A stretch of DNA of 64,000 bases from Klebsormidium nitens (lineage: Eukaryota; Streptophyta; Klebsormidiophyceae; Klebsormidiales; Klebsormidiaceae), in assembly GCA_000708835.1 (NCBI GenBank), contig DF236989.1, positions 210,578-274,577 of the forward strand, given 5' to 3'. Positions within the stretch are counted from its first letter, which is position 1. Each line of letters begins with the position of its first letter. The notes beneath the pieces are model-generated. The model was not told the origin of the DNA and searched no databases. It saw only the letters and a list, made by a program, of their open reading frames with translations. This document shows positions 32,301-44,819 of this stretch, piece by piece. The position numbers and the translations under genes are program-made.

Positions 32301-35300
32301 GGCAGGGGTAAAAGTGGTACTCGGGGTTGCCATTCCCGGTTGAATGAATAGGGCGCTGACGAAAGGGGGCAAAAGTGTGTTGATGTAGTTAGTGCCCCCC
32401 AGCGTGAAGTTGCTGAGCGTGAAGTTTTGGAGGGTCGAGAGGTCGGAGCCTTGGAAGCGAATGAGCAGAAAATCGGAGGTGACATTGACGGGCGCCTGCA
32501 GAAGAATGGGCGTTGTGTTTCATTTTTGGAGGATAGAAGCTGCAGAACAGAAAGTTCAAAAAGAAGGCTCCTTTGGGCGAGCAGGAGAACAAGAAGATTT
32601 CAAGGTTTCGGGATGAATAAGAAACTAGGTTTGAACTATAGCGCGGAAGGTTTTGCAAACTTCCAGAGAGACAAACTTGAGAAGTATTGGGGCGGATCCT
32701 CAGAGCTTCTGTGCTGGAGAGGCTAAAAGTCGAAATTGGTCTTTCTGAAGGATGCACGTTACAAAAGACGTCATTCTGACTCATTTCCAGAGGATCGTGT
32801 TCGCAAAGGGGGTCACAAGCGACTACCTACCTGGTAGATGAAGACGCTGATGTTTTCGCCAGTTCGAGCGAAAACGTCCAGGTTTGACAGGATCTTCGTG
32901 TTTTGAAGAAAGACGTCGAAGACGCGTTGTCCTGGGCCTGCAAACCGGGTTGTGACTCAGGATTGTGGTGAGATTCGTTCAGCAAGGAAGAAGGGTTAAA
33001 CGTCAACCGCATACGGTCCGCAGCACAAAAGAGCAGTGCTTCTACGTTTGGAGAGAGATGGCTAACAAACTTCCGCAAGAATAGCCTTATGTAGCGAGTG
33101 TTTGTTGACGTGCAGCGCGATCAAAACAAAGCTCGTCAAGCTTTCATCTTAACGAAGACCCTTCATGCAGAAAGTGTTTGCCCAGAACGTGCCCGGCGTG
33201 AAGTGAAACCAAATTCAAGATAAGAACGCGTAACTGATGCAAGGAAGGCCACAGTGCAAGTCTCGGGGACTGGCACGTGCAGCTTGAGATGTTTCACGTG
33301 CAGCTTGAGATGTTTCACGTGCAGATTGAGCTGTTTCCTTGCCTCTTCCTAACGAAAAAGGTATGCTACAAGGCTTCCTTGTACCGCATCTGTGTCGTGC
33401 GTCGACATAAAAGAGCAAGTGGAGAACGACGGCCCTCTTTCTTCCAGACGCTCACCTGTCGCATTCAGGTCGGCGAAGTGCAGGTCGACGAGGTACGTCC
33501 CGTTGGCCACAGAGAACTTGTACGAGAAGTTGCCCTGGCGCACGGTGGAGTAGAGGAAGTCGTCGTTGTCAGCGTTGTACGGAAGGAAGACCTGATACGG
33601 GTTGGTCAGCAACGCCACTCCTGCAGTGGAGATGAGAAGCAATTCAAGCGACATGGACAACTTTAAAAGTGGGTCCAAATTGGACATGAAGGAAGCCTTC
33701 AAGAGTGCGATTATGGCGGTCAGGAATTCGCAGCGGTTCTTAAACGGAACCAAGGTGTGGTACGGAATGAAGCCAGAGCATTCAATGGCTACCCGTCCGA
33801 GGACTTCAGGGTGTTGAACGTGCAGTGGTGAAGAGAACCGATGATCGTCGTGCATTAAAAGCAAGGGAGGGTTGAGCGGAGACCGGATGCATGGGTTGAC
33901 GAGTAACGAGAGGAGCAGGCAAGAAGTCAACGCATTGGCTGTTCTGCGCATGCTCACCTCCCGAATAGTTCTGATCTGCATTGAAAATTACCCCGTTCCC
34001 GCTGATGACGTCAATCGCAGATCCGCAATCTACGGCGAGCGTGAGCTTCGTCGTGCTGACAAGGGGCGCAACGCGGATCGCCGAGACGGTGGCGTTCGTT
34101 CCGTTTAACCCGGCAAAATCGATGCGGAGCAGACCATTCGATACGGAAGCTGCTGTCGATAGGCTATAGGGTGCGGGTGTATATACGTCTGCGGGACTGG
34201 GGGCAGGAGCCGAGGCTGGCGAGAGGGTATATGTCGAGTTGGCAATGATGTCGATGGCTGGGAACGCTTTCACGCCCTGCATCAGGAGAAACAGAAGAAA
34301 GCAGGTTCAGGCAAGGTTTGGTAGCCGTTAACGCAGGGGCAGAGCAAGATTCCCACAGGGGTCAAAGCAGGATTTGCTGCAGGGTGTAACGGCAGATTTC
34401 TATTCAGCAAAAGTGCGCCAACAGGCAAGTTGCGGTATTGAAGGAGTAGCTAAAACCGCACCTGATCTGGCAGTGGCGAAGTTAGGATCCGATCAGAAGC
34501 GAGATGACAAGGTGGAGCGAAAGCAGATGATAGAGCTTGTAGCGCAGGTGAATTCCGAGAGCTGTAACCTTTTTGTATCCTTGGATCAAATCGACACGTT
34601 CGGTTAGCAAACCCCACTCTGTGGAAAGGCTGACCGTCGGCTAACTGGATGTTCCGTCGAACAAGTGGATGTTGTAGCCAGAAATGAATCTCAAAGCCAT
34701 AGATATGCGTACCTGGACGGCCACTGTGAAAACCCGTTGGCCAGCCCTGCTGTAGTTGTCCTCCACAAAGTCGAGCTCGATCTGGTAGCTTCCCAGCGGC
34801 AGATTGAAGTAGTAGGAGAAGGATGCGCCGGTCCGAGCGTAGGCGTAGATCGAAGGTTCGCGGCTTTGGGAGATCGAAGAGGGGGCCGGAGAGAGCAGAT
34901 TCGTGAAGGTCGAAGTCGCTGTAAAAAAGGCGAAGGAGAGCGTGATGTTTTCTGACTTTCGGTTTCAAAGACGATATGGAGAAGAGCGTGTGTAACAAGA
35001 ATAGCTTAAATGCGAGAAGCTGAGAGTTGCAAATCTCAGAAGCAAAAGTATGGGTCTAAAGAACTTTGGTCTTGATTCCTCTGGAACTATCAAAATCAAG
35101 AGATATAAGAGATGTATGACAGAGGCAAGCAAAGACAGGATGACCTACATCCCCCCACGTAGAAGGAGTCGGCAGAATACTTGGTGCCATCAGCTGCGGT
35201 ATAGGAGGCGCTCGACCCTGCGTTGATGTTGTAAGAAGATGGAGGTGCGGGGAAGGGGACGTGCTCAGTGTTACTGGAGTATACGTGGATGGCGTTCACC

Positions 35301-37191
35301 TTCGCCTCCCCGTCATTCAGGTTTGAAGACACCGTTTGGAAGGCGATGCTGCAGAGGGTGGTGTACACTTTACTTAAGATGGATTCAGGAAACAAGAAAA
35401 GAGAAGCACTTAAACTCACTGGCTCTCTGGATTCTGTGCACCGTCGGTGCCTTGGGACCAGAGAGGGTCCTTCAAATGATAAAGGTCTGTCAACCTCGAC
35501 AGTGCGAGACAGACTCGGCAATGTGAGAAGGCAGGCCAAGGTGAACCAGAAAGAAGAAGCTATCCTTCTGCCGTCCGGATGTCGCCGATTGCCATTGCAG
35601 TGTGCCACTGAAAAGCATAAAGTACAAGACTAGCTGATGGGTAGGTATCGTTTTCAGAGCTTTGAGGTTCCTGATTGGGTTCTGCGGATCTTGAAGTTGT
35701 CAGCAAATTTTTGTGTCGCTTTTACCACCAGGGTCATCTCAGCTCAGATTGGTGCTGATCAGTTCTGCATGTACACAAGGCTGTCGTGCTTACCGCTTTC
35801 ATTAGCTGAAGGCGCTGTCGAGATCCAAATTACACGGACAGAACCAAGCCCCTTCACATTATCAGATGCGTAGGAGTCTTTTTAGTTGGACTTAGTGACA
35901 AGGCTCCAAGAGCAGATGAGGAAGCCAGCTACACGCACCTTAGGAGGCCGTTTGACACCACTGCTGGCTGTGTGATGATAAGGCTCTGATTCATCCCCAC
36001 TCTTGCAAAGATGTCCAAGTCTGCGACTGCAATCTGTCCCTGGATGAGTATGCTGAACACGCGTGCTCCAGGCTGGTCGAATTGAGTCTCAGCAAAGAAG
36101 AGCTCGACGCTGTAGCTGCCGTTGGGAACGTTCAGTTCATACCTGCAAAAGAGGTAGTATGCTTTTCAAAGTTTTGGTAGGAGCATCTTGTCCTCATAGT
36201 AATCAACACCCAGAATTGATTACTGCGCTGTGGTCCGAGAGCAGTGGTCCAGTTTTTGGAATAATATTTTGACTGTTATATTTTTCCGAGGACAACTTCC
36301 AGGATCCTAGGACAGCATCAATCAGTGAGGATACTTGCTCTTTTGGCAGGTTTGCAGATCCCTTAGTCCACCTTCTCCTGTGGAGCCTCCAATTAGTCAA
36401 ACTGAAACCCTTAAGCTGTGGTTTTTGGGGGATTCTACCAACAGGTAGTCAACGAACATGGACAAAACTGAGAAGCTGGACACTTTATTGATTGGCTTCC
36501 TGGGCGCCTTCAGACAAACCACTGGGTACTGCCTGACTTAGAGTACCAGAGGGAGCCTGTCACTGGATTACAAGATTGATCTTCAAGGACCACAGGACGT
36601 TGTGTTGGCACCGATGTAAATTATTCTCCCTATCTTCTTGCCAAGTAGGTTTACTCTTCTTCTGTCAGGGGCTACACTCTTCATTGTTGCATAAGATACT
36701 CTCACTCAATCACTCACGCCTCATCGCTTAAATATCATATTTGAGCGAACGTTGGGGAGAAACTTGCCCCATATTCAAAAGAGAACTTACTGGAAATCAA
36801 GACCATATCTCTCCGTCAGGTACAGAGATCCGTCTGGCACATTCAGTGGTGGGGCGAAGCCAAGGTATTGCCTGGGTTTAGTGCTTGTTCCGAAGTAGTA
36901 CTTGTCAGCTTGGAAAACCACTGGTCCTGAAACCGAACCTGTCGAAACATGTGAGTTGTTTGGCTGGTAGAATGGCCCAGAGCCATATGTGACTCCTCCA
37001 TAGTAGCTGGGAATGCTGGCACTCGCTGGAGTGAGACCTCCGCAGTTGATGGCCAAGTACGAGGGTGCTCCAGAGCTACTACTTTGTGCAGGCGCACTGG
37101 CGGATCCTGTTGTTTGACACTGGACGTTCTTGGCAAAGAACACGAGAATGGCCAGCATGCACCACCTCGGAAAGCCACCAGACCGTCCCAT
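29319..37191 (-). CDS. Secreted protein with four malectin-like units, no kinase
   Basis: Thirteen minus-strand exons chain in phase: 36791-37191, 35939-36142, 35149-35348, 34713-34918, 33958-34276, 33456-33620, 32831-32937, 32278-32495, 31891-32113, 31432-31640, 30699-30812, 30010-30223 and 29319-29573 (944 residues). A signal peptide (WCMLAILVFFAKNVQC) is followed by malectin-like units at about 44-227, 240-409 and 415-570. Each has the family pattern of an N-terminal AINCGG/NINAGSS/LAVDCGS strand, an [NS]GxYxVxLxFAE strand, PGxRVFxV and a closing GLLxIxF strand. A Pro-rich linker leads to a more divergent fourth unit at about 693-895 (SVAINSAGPRY, GIYYATAYFAEI). The tail is Ala/Ser/Pro-rich. 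Malectin folds bind carbohydrates, and in plants they are usually the ectodomains of receptor kinases. Here there is no transmembrane segment or kinase, so a secreted cell-wall or extracellular glycan-binding role is inferred. Confidence 0.92.
30350..30388 (-). repeat. Decayed duplicate of an exon 5' edge inside an intron
   Basis: On the minus strand this reads as a variant of the start of exon 30010-30223: the intact exon has PTPGIYYATAYFAEI and the copy resembles PSLGIFYATPVL. About 40 bases are alignable with a small gap. It lies in the intron immediately upstream of the intact exon. Confidence 0.65.
31745..31794 (-). repeat. Decayed duplicate of an exon 5' edge with an in-frame stop
   Basis: These 50 bases match 31601-31650 at about 86%. 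On the minus strand both have GACAG|GGCCTCAA; the intact exon continues GLNCTGPCPLW, whereas the copy reads GLKCTGPCPH and then stops. It lies in the intron just upstream of the intact malectin-gene exon. Confidence 0.88.
33274..33336. repeat. Three tandem copies of a 21-bp unit
   Basis: CACGTGCAGCTTGAGATGTTT occurs twice exactly, and a third time with two changes. The array lies in an intron of the malectin gene. Each unit contains a CACGTG hexamer. Confidence 0.9.
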
Positions 37192-38024
37192 TGTGCAGCA
37201 GTGATGAATTTGATGCTGCTCTTCAGCTGATTTAGAGACAGCAACAGCTCTCCAGATGATGCTGACCACTACTAGTCCTTTGAAACTGAGAAAGTGGATT
37301 GCTCTGCTGGCAAAGACGCTGGCATTGGGAGTCGCGAAAGCACCACAGTTGGCCACTGTTTTGAAAAGGTAAAATGTGAAAGAAGCGCGAAACACGATCG
37401 AGGTGTGTTGACTTCAGTTGTTCTGCATGGTCGTCTGCAGGACGCATTTGCTGATTTTATGAGCTCTTGGTTCAGTGCCCCTCTGTACAACACCTTAGGT
37501 AGTGAGCACTACTTCAGGTATGCCGACCTTGTACAGCTGATCGACGTTCGAACGTGCTCTCGCGGCCGCAGCTCGTGCCGCGGTGCATATGCACAAACTG
37601 GGTACCGGGCCGGTGCAAGATTGATCGACAGCAGGTACCCACCCGGTGCCTTTTGTTCAATTGAAATCTGCTCGAAACCGTACACGTGGCACCGATTCGA
37701 GGGACACATAGGACTGCAGAACTCTGCTCATAAGCAGATGCAAATTGGCATCGGGACAACGGACCAGCTGAAAGGTGGCCGCGTTTTCCATTCTCTAGGT
37801 TGCGATGATGGAGCAAATGGTCAAGCACTTGAGATATACGCCGACAACGTTTAGGTGTGTGGCCGGGGGAAATGTCGATGCAGCCTGGGACCAGCCTGCC
37901 GTTTCTTTCCCGGGGCTTCAGCAGAGCTTGCAGACTGTACAAGACCATAAACCGGACTCGGTCGCAAGTTGACTCGCAACCACAAACACCTTCAAGTTTC
38001 GAACAGGAAGGGCCAGCTCTGAAA
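37192..38024. promoter_or_regulatory. Shared upstream region of the divergent malectin and PAT17-like genes
   Basis: This 833-base interval separates the start codons of two divergent genes and must contain both promoters and 5' UTRs unless further 5' exons exist. A plus-strand open frame of 186 codons (37294-37854) lies inside; I regard it as chance. No TATA box or known operator stands out. Confidence 0.5.
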
Positions 38025-41000
38025 ATGGCGTTTGTTTGGATCCTGGGCGTTTACATAGCTTTCATCGCTTTGTTTCTCCTCGTCATGCTCTTTGGAGAGT
38101 CACCGGCATTCGAAGGCACCATTGTGCATTCTGCACACACTTTTATAACGTCGCGGAGCTGCGAATTGATCCAGTAAGCACCACATTTCTGACGCGCCTG
38201 CTACATCTTTAGGACTGATTATGCCAGCCAAACATTCTTACTATCAATCTTGTATATGAGCACGACTGTGTTAAAAAGCACGGGAGTACAGGTCTTGTAA
38301 GTTGCCTTCTTATGAAAGATTGCAAGGATTCTCGCCAACTCTGCTTTCACATGTGACATCGCCCTTCTGGAATGCAGATTGATTGCAGGCACATCGCTTG
38401 GGTCAAGGAATCTGAGTTTTCAGACAATTCAACACCACCATTGCAAGTGCTTGTTGGAAACAGCAGGGGTTAGTGGAGGCAACACAGAGCTTAGCGAACA
38501 AAGTTGGGGATAAGAAAAATGAAACAGGAAGGGGGACCACTTAGTGCAACGCCGCACTACCAGCTCCGTAAGCTACAGATCTTCTTTGTCAATGTCTTTC
38601 AACACTCCGTCAGTCGGACGAATGCTGCCATGCTGGCCGGTACGATTTCTGTCATGTGTTTTTGCAGAGTGGGGATACAGCGCGCCTGCGGGGAGCGTGC
38701 CGCGCGCTTCTGCTCAGGGGCCTGCGATGCTTTTCTGAACAAACCAAACCCAGCCTTGCAGGTAAGCCTCAAACACACGAGATTCTCTCAAAGCCACTTT
38801 CTTACTTTTCTGATGGAATACACTCCCCAATCAGAACTATATTGTAGAAACTGAGAAGCATGTGATAGGTTGGATGGATATTCATAATACCCAAATGTTT
38901 GCCATGTCAGGAAGAAGGCATGGTCGTGGATTGAGGGGGAACTAAGTATGAAATTGAGCTGGCAAACATTTCAGATTTTAAGAGGCGAAAGGAACTAGAA
39001 GTTTGGGTACAAACATTCCGTTGAACGTGGCCCGATCCAAAGATCTGAATCAACCCCATCAATTAGATTTTAAAAAAAAAATCCATTCAACATCAGTCAT
39101 GCACAAGTTTAAGTGGACTTGTGTTTCATGCACACAAGATGTCCATTGAAAGACACACAGTCTGTTACTCGGTGCTTGGCGCAACTGCTGGTTTAATGAA
39201 CACTGCAAGCGTCCTTCCTTCCAGATTCGTGTCCTTTTGGAAAACCTCAATCGCCTCATGGTCTGAACAAATCGAGAGTGATGCTAAACCCCTCAGTTTT
39301 CCACAGATCTTCTACTTGGTCCTGATCGGAGGGGGTTGGCTGCTGTTTGCAACTGTCGCGCTTCCGCTCATCCCGGGTCTTTACCTCTCCGCTATACACA
39401 GGTAAGATAGCCAACGCCTCCTGATTCCGGGCTTATGTAGGTTGACTCTTGCCGGTTCCTTTCGTGTCAAGTTGCAGAAGATCAAAGATATTTGAGTTCC
39501 TGATTCATCGTTCCTTACTCAATTTTAAACTGCAAACTCATCTCTCTGCAGGTACACTGCCCCACTAGCAGTTCTCGGTTGCCTAACCACCTTCCTGTTA
39601 ACCAGCTTCTGCGACCCCGGGGTCTTAACCCCGTCGAACGTTGACGCGCACCTGCGCGCCTTCAAGATCGACAACCAGATTTATGAGGAAAAAGTCTGCG
39701 GCACCTGCCAGCTGCCAAGGTGGGCTGTGGCGTCTGAGTTTTGGGGCTCTTGGAGTTGCGGGTATTTGGGCCTTCAAAATCTGCTAATTGTTCTTAAACC
39801 GGTAGGAGAGGAGAGAGTCGAAACTTAGAAAGCCATAAGCTTCTGCCACGGTCGCGGATGTGTATCGTCGCTGTTGAGGTGGTCCTGAGTAGTCCTCACC
39901 AGTTCCCCTGTTCCTGCGTCAGCACTTCGCAGCGTTGGTGACGAGGGTACATACATACTACAGGCTATCTTCTGAGTTAACAAACCGGCCTTTGATGACG
40001 AGTAGGACCCGCCGCTAGTTCGAAATATTGGAAAACTGAGGTCAAAGGAAAGTGGATCTGCGTCACCTGCCAGCTGCCAGGTAGATTTTCATCGGGTTGC
40101 TTTTGACGGGGTTCAGTGCTTCTACGTTCAAACCAGGGGCCAGTGAAGAGGGGACTTGCGTTCTGCAGGCGTACGAACTGTCGGCTCCAGAAACATGTAC
40201 TAGGCTGGGAAAAAACCGTCCTATCTGCAGGACTTTTGGAGACATTTCCAGGGAGACTGCGATGTCGTTTCATACTCCGGTGACAGCAGGCGCATTGGTT
40301 TTTGAATTCTCCTTGTGAAAGGAGAAGTGTCGCTTCTTCCGCGCCAAGAATCAACCAGCTCTCTGCCTTTGAACGATGCCCAGAAGAATACGCGATTTGA
40401 CAGAAGGACCATGGGTACCTTGCGAAAGAAACCTTCGCCTGAAAACGCTGGTTGGAGGCTTTACAGGTCCTACACGGACTCGCCCTTCCTTGTACGATGG
40501 GAACAACCTTCTTTCTTGTTCATACAGGCCCGCTCGGTCGAAGCACTGTAGTGTGTGCAACCGCTGCGTCGCCAGGTTCGACCACCATTGGTAGGTGCGC
40601 GCTTTTCAACCTTTAAAGATTGCTTTGGAAGTTACAGAGAACAACGTACCTCTCCGGCAGACTCTGGATTGTGTGGCTAAGCGGACATGTTTGTAGATAC
40701 TTTGAAGGCTGCTACTTTTGATCTTGGCACATAAGGCATAAGCTCTTGACGACTGATAAGACGAATGCTTGACCAGCTTTATCATAGATGTGGACGCTGC
40801 TTTCGGCTCTGAATTGTCATTAGGGTAACGTCGTAATTCATTCGGGCCCTTTCTGCTGTTCCGTTGCAGTGGCTGGATGAACAACTGCATCGGGGAGAGG
40901 AACATTCGATTTTTTGTCGCGTTTCTCATCGGGTGAGAAGAAACCTGCCACCTTCCTCTCCAGTCCGCTTTTATTGTTGCGTGTACCGATACTCACATTC

Positions 41001-43337
41001 AAAACCCAGGGCTGATTGTTGTTCGAACACCGTTTCCTGGTCAGGCTCCCCAGTTTGATCCTAACAAGGAAATGTTTGTGGCAATATATCATCCCAGGAT
41101 CTGGAGCGAGCTCAGACTTCGCCTTAAACTGCCGCACTGCTACCATTCCCTATGCCCCCAGAACGCAGGGCTCTGCTGTGGAGATTGCACTGTTCCAAGA
41201 GTCCAAGGGCTTCTCGTGCGATGTCCCGCTGGGACCGCACGCGTGTCAAAAGCAGGGGCGAAAAGACGAAGAAGCAGACCCCCGAAGACCCGTCTCCCTT
41301 TGCCGCAGGCATACATTGCTTTGCTGGTATGGCACGTACCTCATCGCCCAGATCTTGAGGGGCGAGGTCGACAGGCGAAACTTGCTGCCGTTTGTCAGAG
41401 GTGGGCCGTTTTGCATCCTCCTCTGTTGCCGTTCTTCACGTGTCCTTCTGTTTTTGAGACTTTTGGCAATTAGCTGGTGGTATCGACATTCATTGGCGGA
41501 TACCTCTCGTCCGGCTTGTGAGACTCCTGACCTGCGCGCCTCTGAGTACGTGGTCCGAAATCCTCGTAACGCTGTGCTTGCCGACATTGTTCGCCGGTAT
41601 GTCAGATCAACAGACCGTCACAGCTCTTCGACTTGATCCGGAAAAGCACCAAAGTAAGACGGGCACACGCGGCGCCTTTTGTTACTCCTGAGCTCTGCTC
41701 AGTGCCTCCTTTCATTGCGTATTGGTTGGTCTTCCAGTTCTGAACAGCCCGGCTGCTCGATTCCGCTCGCTTTTTTTGCCGCAGCGGAAGGCTATCTGCG
41801 GCCGGAAGAAGGCTGGTGGGGTGTGGCGGCCCTTCTTACTCAGGTGAGTACTAAAGCGGCGCTCCTACAAGTGTGCAAGAGACTCGAGACAAGGTGCCTT
41901 GTGAACGCGCTTCGGTATCGTTCCACCATTTTCATTGTCGATCAGATTGCCCTTCCAAGTTCGTGCTTCCTTCATAGGTTGCTAGATGCCTTCATCGCAG
42001 GGACAGCTGTCCATCCAACAAACCGTTATGAACAATATACTTTTCATAAGTGAGCATGACGTCATGCTTCGTCTCTTTAAACTATCATTCTCGGGGCTCT
42101 TCGCCAGCTTGCCGAATGTCAGACCTATGCACCTTGGTACGATCAATTGTTTGCAAGGCTTTCCCATCTTGTTGGGTACATTCTCCTGTCAAGCTGACGT
42201 TACCACTGTTCCCTTCCTTCGGCAACTGACGTCATCCTTGCTTCATGCAGTGGCTGGTGACGTACTTCTCCAACCTGGTGATGCTCGGCGCTTTCACGCT
42301 CGTCATCTCGTGGCTGCTCGCGAGCTTCGCCACGTATCATCTGTACCTCATCTACAAGAATACAACGACCAACGAGGTTGGTGCTAACTCGCTTGGCGTT
42401 TTCTAACTTGCTCTCTTCTTTTTCTGCTCCGATTGATGTTCCAACGGGTGCTGCCGACTGGCTTGGCACGCTCGGCTTTAAATGATGGCCTCGGGTTCTG
42501 CCTCCCGTCCGGGTATTGCTGGCTCGGAATCGAGCGCTGCCGGATCTGAGCGTATAGGTGATGTCTGCCAAAAAGAACCGTTGTCCCTTTGTTGAGAAGC
42601 AGCACTTTCCGAAATGCATTCACAACAGGCCGCAAACTCTCAACTGGAGGAGCAAAGTCTCAATCAGCAAAGAGAGCGTCTGCTGAAAATGAAGGGGGGT
42701 CGTATTCAGGACAGGAGTGTATGCTTTTTAGGACTCCACTTGATGCGTCGGAAGGAGCGATTGCTCCCACTCTCTTCCTGCTTATTCTCTACAGCCGCCA
42801 CTCGCGGCTCTTAGTTTCTGTCGCTTCCGATCCTTGAGTCTCTCCCTGTACTGCTGGAAAACGAGGTCGAAGTCTCTCGAACGCGGATACTTTGTCTGTT
42901 CCGCAAGCGGTTACGAGAGGTTACTCCAGCGTCACGGAGTGCAGCAATAGAGCACGTCATGATCGATCCGCCTTTCACTGCAGACATTCAAATGGGCGGG
43001 CTATCATCGGTGGCTTCGGGAAGAGGCGTTGGAAAAAGCAAAAGCGGACGCCGCTACGAAGCCTGTGAATAGCGGGGTATTGGTGGCAGCCCTGCCGTCG
43101 GAAAATCACGTAAGAGAAGAAGACGAGAAGGGTCTATCAAAGGGGGAGGGAGCGAGGGATGTTTCTCGGAGTATGTTCAGACGCTTAAGCAGGGGTTGGT
43201 TGTCCAGGACGCGCTGGAGGAACCATGTAGAGATGGCCATCCCTGAGGTGAAGAACATATACGATCAAGGTCTGTTTGAGAACTTCAAAGAGGTTCTCAT
43301 ACCAAGGTCGACAAGGACCGGCAAAAAGATTGACTAA
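38025..43337 (+). CDS. DHHC-type protein S-acyltransferase, PAT17-like
   Basis: Eleven exons chain in phase: 38025-38173, 38668-38761, 39307-39401, 39552-39719, 40528-40590, 40870-40932, 41309-41400, 41474-41596, 41785-41843, 42251-42376 and 42984-43337 (461 residues). The order is a TM helix (about 3-24), two more TM segments (about 82-108 and 113-135), the Cys-rich domain (CGTC, then [20 protein letters not shown], then [11 protein letters not shown] at about 163-205), further hydrophobic segments, then TTTNETFKW at about 341-349, which is the family TTxE motif. The catalytic DHHC is intact; its Cys codon is split by a phase-2 intron. The enzyme transfers palmitate to cysteines of target proteins at endomembranes. 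The CRD resembles Arabidopsis PAT17, and the C-terminal [16 protein letters not shown] also fits that subgroup. A decayed copy of the fourth exon's end lies at 40046-40083. Confidence 0.94.
40046..40083 (+). repeat. Duplicate of an exon 3' edge in the following intron
   Basis: ATCTGCGTCACCTGCCAGCT aligns with GTCTGCGGCACCTGCCAGCT near 39694, the end of the fourth PAT17-like exon, and runs into a GT donor-like GGTAGAT. It encodes a copy of part of the zinc-binding C-x2-C sequence. Confidence 0.75.
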
Positions 43338-44819
43338 AGGCCACGCGCAGCCCGAATGGAACGTCCGATCACATTTGCCAACTCGAGCGTCCCTTTGCTT
43401 ACCCTCGTGTGCCGCATCCTGTCGGCGCACTGGCGGACCTTCGCAAATCGAGCAACATTTGTTGTTAGGCTAGCTGACGGTAAGGTATAGGGCGTGTACA
43501 TAAGCTGCTGCATCCGATGGCAGTTCCTGTGGGCACCGCGACGTTCGGTGGATATGTGCTCATGTTCAATGAAGTCAGAATCCCAAGTAATTAATGATCC
43601 CTGCCAAGTTCCTCAAATCGTTCTTTGAAGTATGTTCATCGTTCCGAAGTGCGGCCAGAAAATCACCAAGCCCGTCAATCCAAAGACATGCCAGGGCTTG
43701 CACATGCCGAGGCGCGGCCACGACGTTGCGGTCGGCCGCGCCCTCCCAATGCATGCGTCCACGCACCAGCCCGCCCGCACGCGTGCCATGTCGAAATCAT
43801 GCATTATTGAAGCATATGAATAAGCAGATTGCAAAAATGGCCTTCAGCTCTGCCTGGGCCGCTTCATTCACTAGATCGCGTGCAGGTTTCTCCCATGGGA
43901 GAAAGCGAGCTACCCGGTGGTAATTGGATTGCAATGCGTTTATGAAATTAGTAGGTAGACGTCAATCTTCATAATTGATATATTCATACCCATTCAAGAG
44001 CTCTCGAGTGCGTTCCTTCATGTGCATGTGAACGACGGATGCGCACGCTTATCGTTTGCATCGTTTGCATTAGAGGCCCATGGGTATTGTATAGATATTC
44101 CAAGCTCCGCGCCGCGCTTGACAAGTCGACTAGCTCTCTCTTAAGATGTTGAAGATGTACGATTTAGTAGTATGCCCTTTATGTGCGCCTTACCATGCAA
44201 TACATTTCTTAGGTTCACGACAGACGACGCATCTGCAGCTGATTTAGTTTCTGCAATCAAATGATGAATCTGGGGTTTTCACGGCTCGATAAGTGACTAT
44301 ATGTATACTTGGGCTCGTGGATCGCATGTGTGGCAAACTGTAGCTTTTATAAACGCTGACAGTCGACTCCGCGGCCACATAAACTTAATACACGTTGCAA
44401 CCTGAGTCACCTCCGGGCTTCGGGATTGTAGGTCGCCCAGGCTCGTGGTCAATTGCGCGAGATAGCCTCATAATTCGAACGATCTCTCCTTTCAATGACT
44501 TTAGTCTGCTGCGCCTGTATTCTAAGCAGATTCGGATACTACTGTAGGGGGCAGCTTTGCAAATCCTCACCCTTAGGACGTAAATCTCTTTGAAAAAGTG
44601 GGATACCAACTACTTTTTCCTGCGGTAAAACGAGCTATTATTCTGAACCAATTTGCAGAATTGCTACCACCAAACAGCGTCCAGAGGGTAGCATCCGTCA
44701 AAGGAGATTTACAAGAAGGAGCACTTAGTGACAGCGTCCTGTAAAAGTTCGACCGACTTCGTTGTACATCTTCTTGAGCCACCTTACGAATCTTGTCTCG
44801 TCAGACTTTCTATGCGGCT
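43338..44819. other. 3' region between the PAT17-like and BTB genes
   Basis: These two genes converge here. A GC-rich patch at about 43700-43800 (GGCGCGGCCACGACGTTGCG and flanks) contrasts with AT-rich sequence on both sides. Small open frames across the patch follow its composition, and no gene is supported. Confidence 0.4.

Noticed and set aside
35750-35875. An extra malectin-gene exon between 35939 and 35348 (reads GSVRVIWISTAPSANES)
   Set aside because: Its reading phase is incompatible with both neighbours, whereas joining 35939-36142 directly to 35149-35348 gives a perfect malectin strand (NGLLSIAF).
37294-37854. 186-codon plus-strand open frame between the malectin and PAT17-like genes
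   Set aside because: No recognisable motif, no exon-like composition, and it occupies the shared upstream region of two divergent genes.
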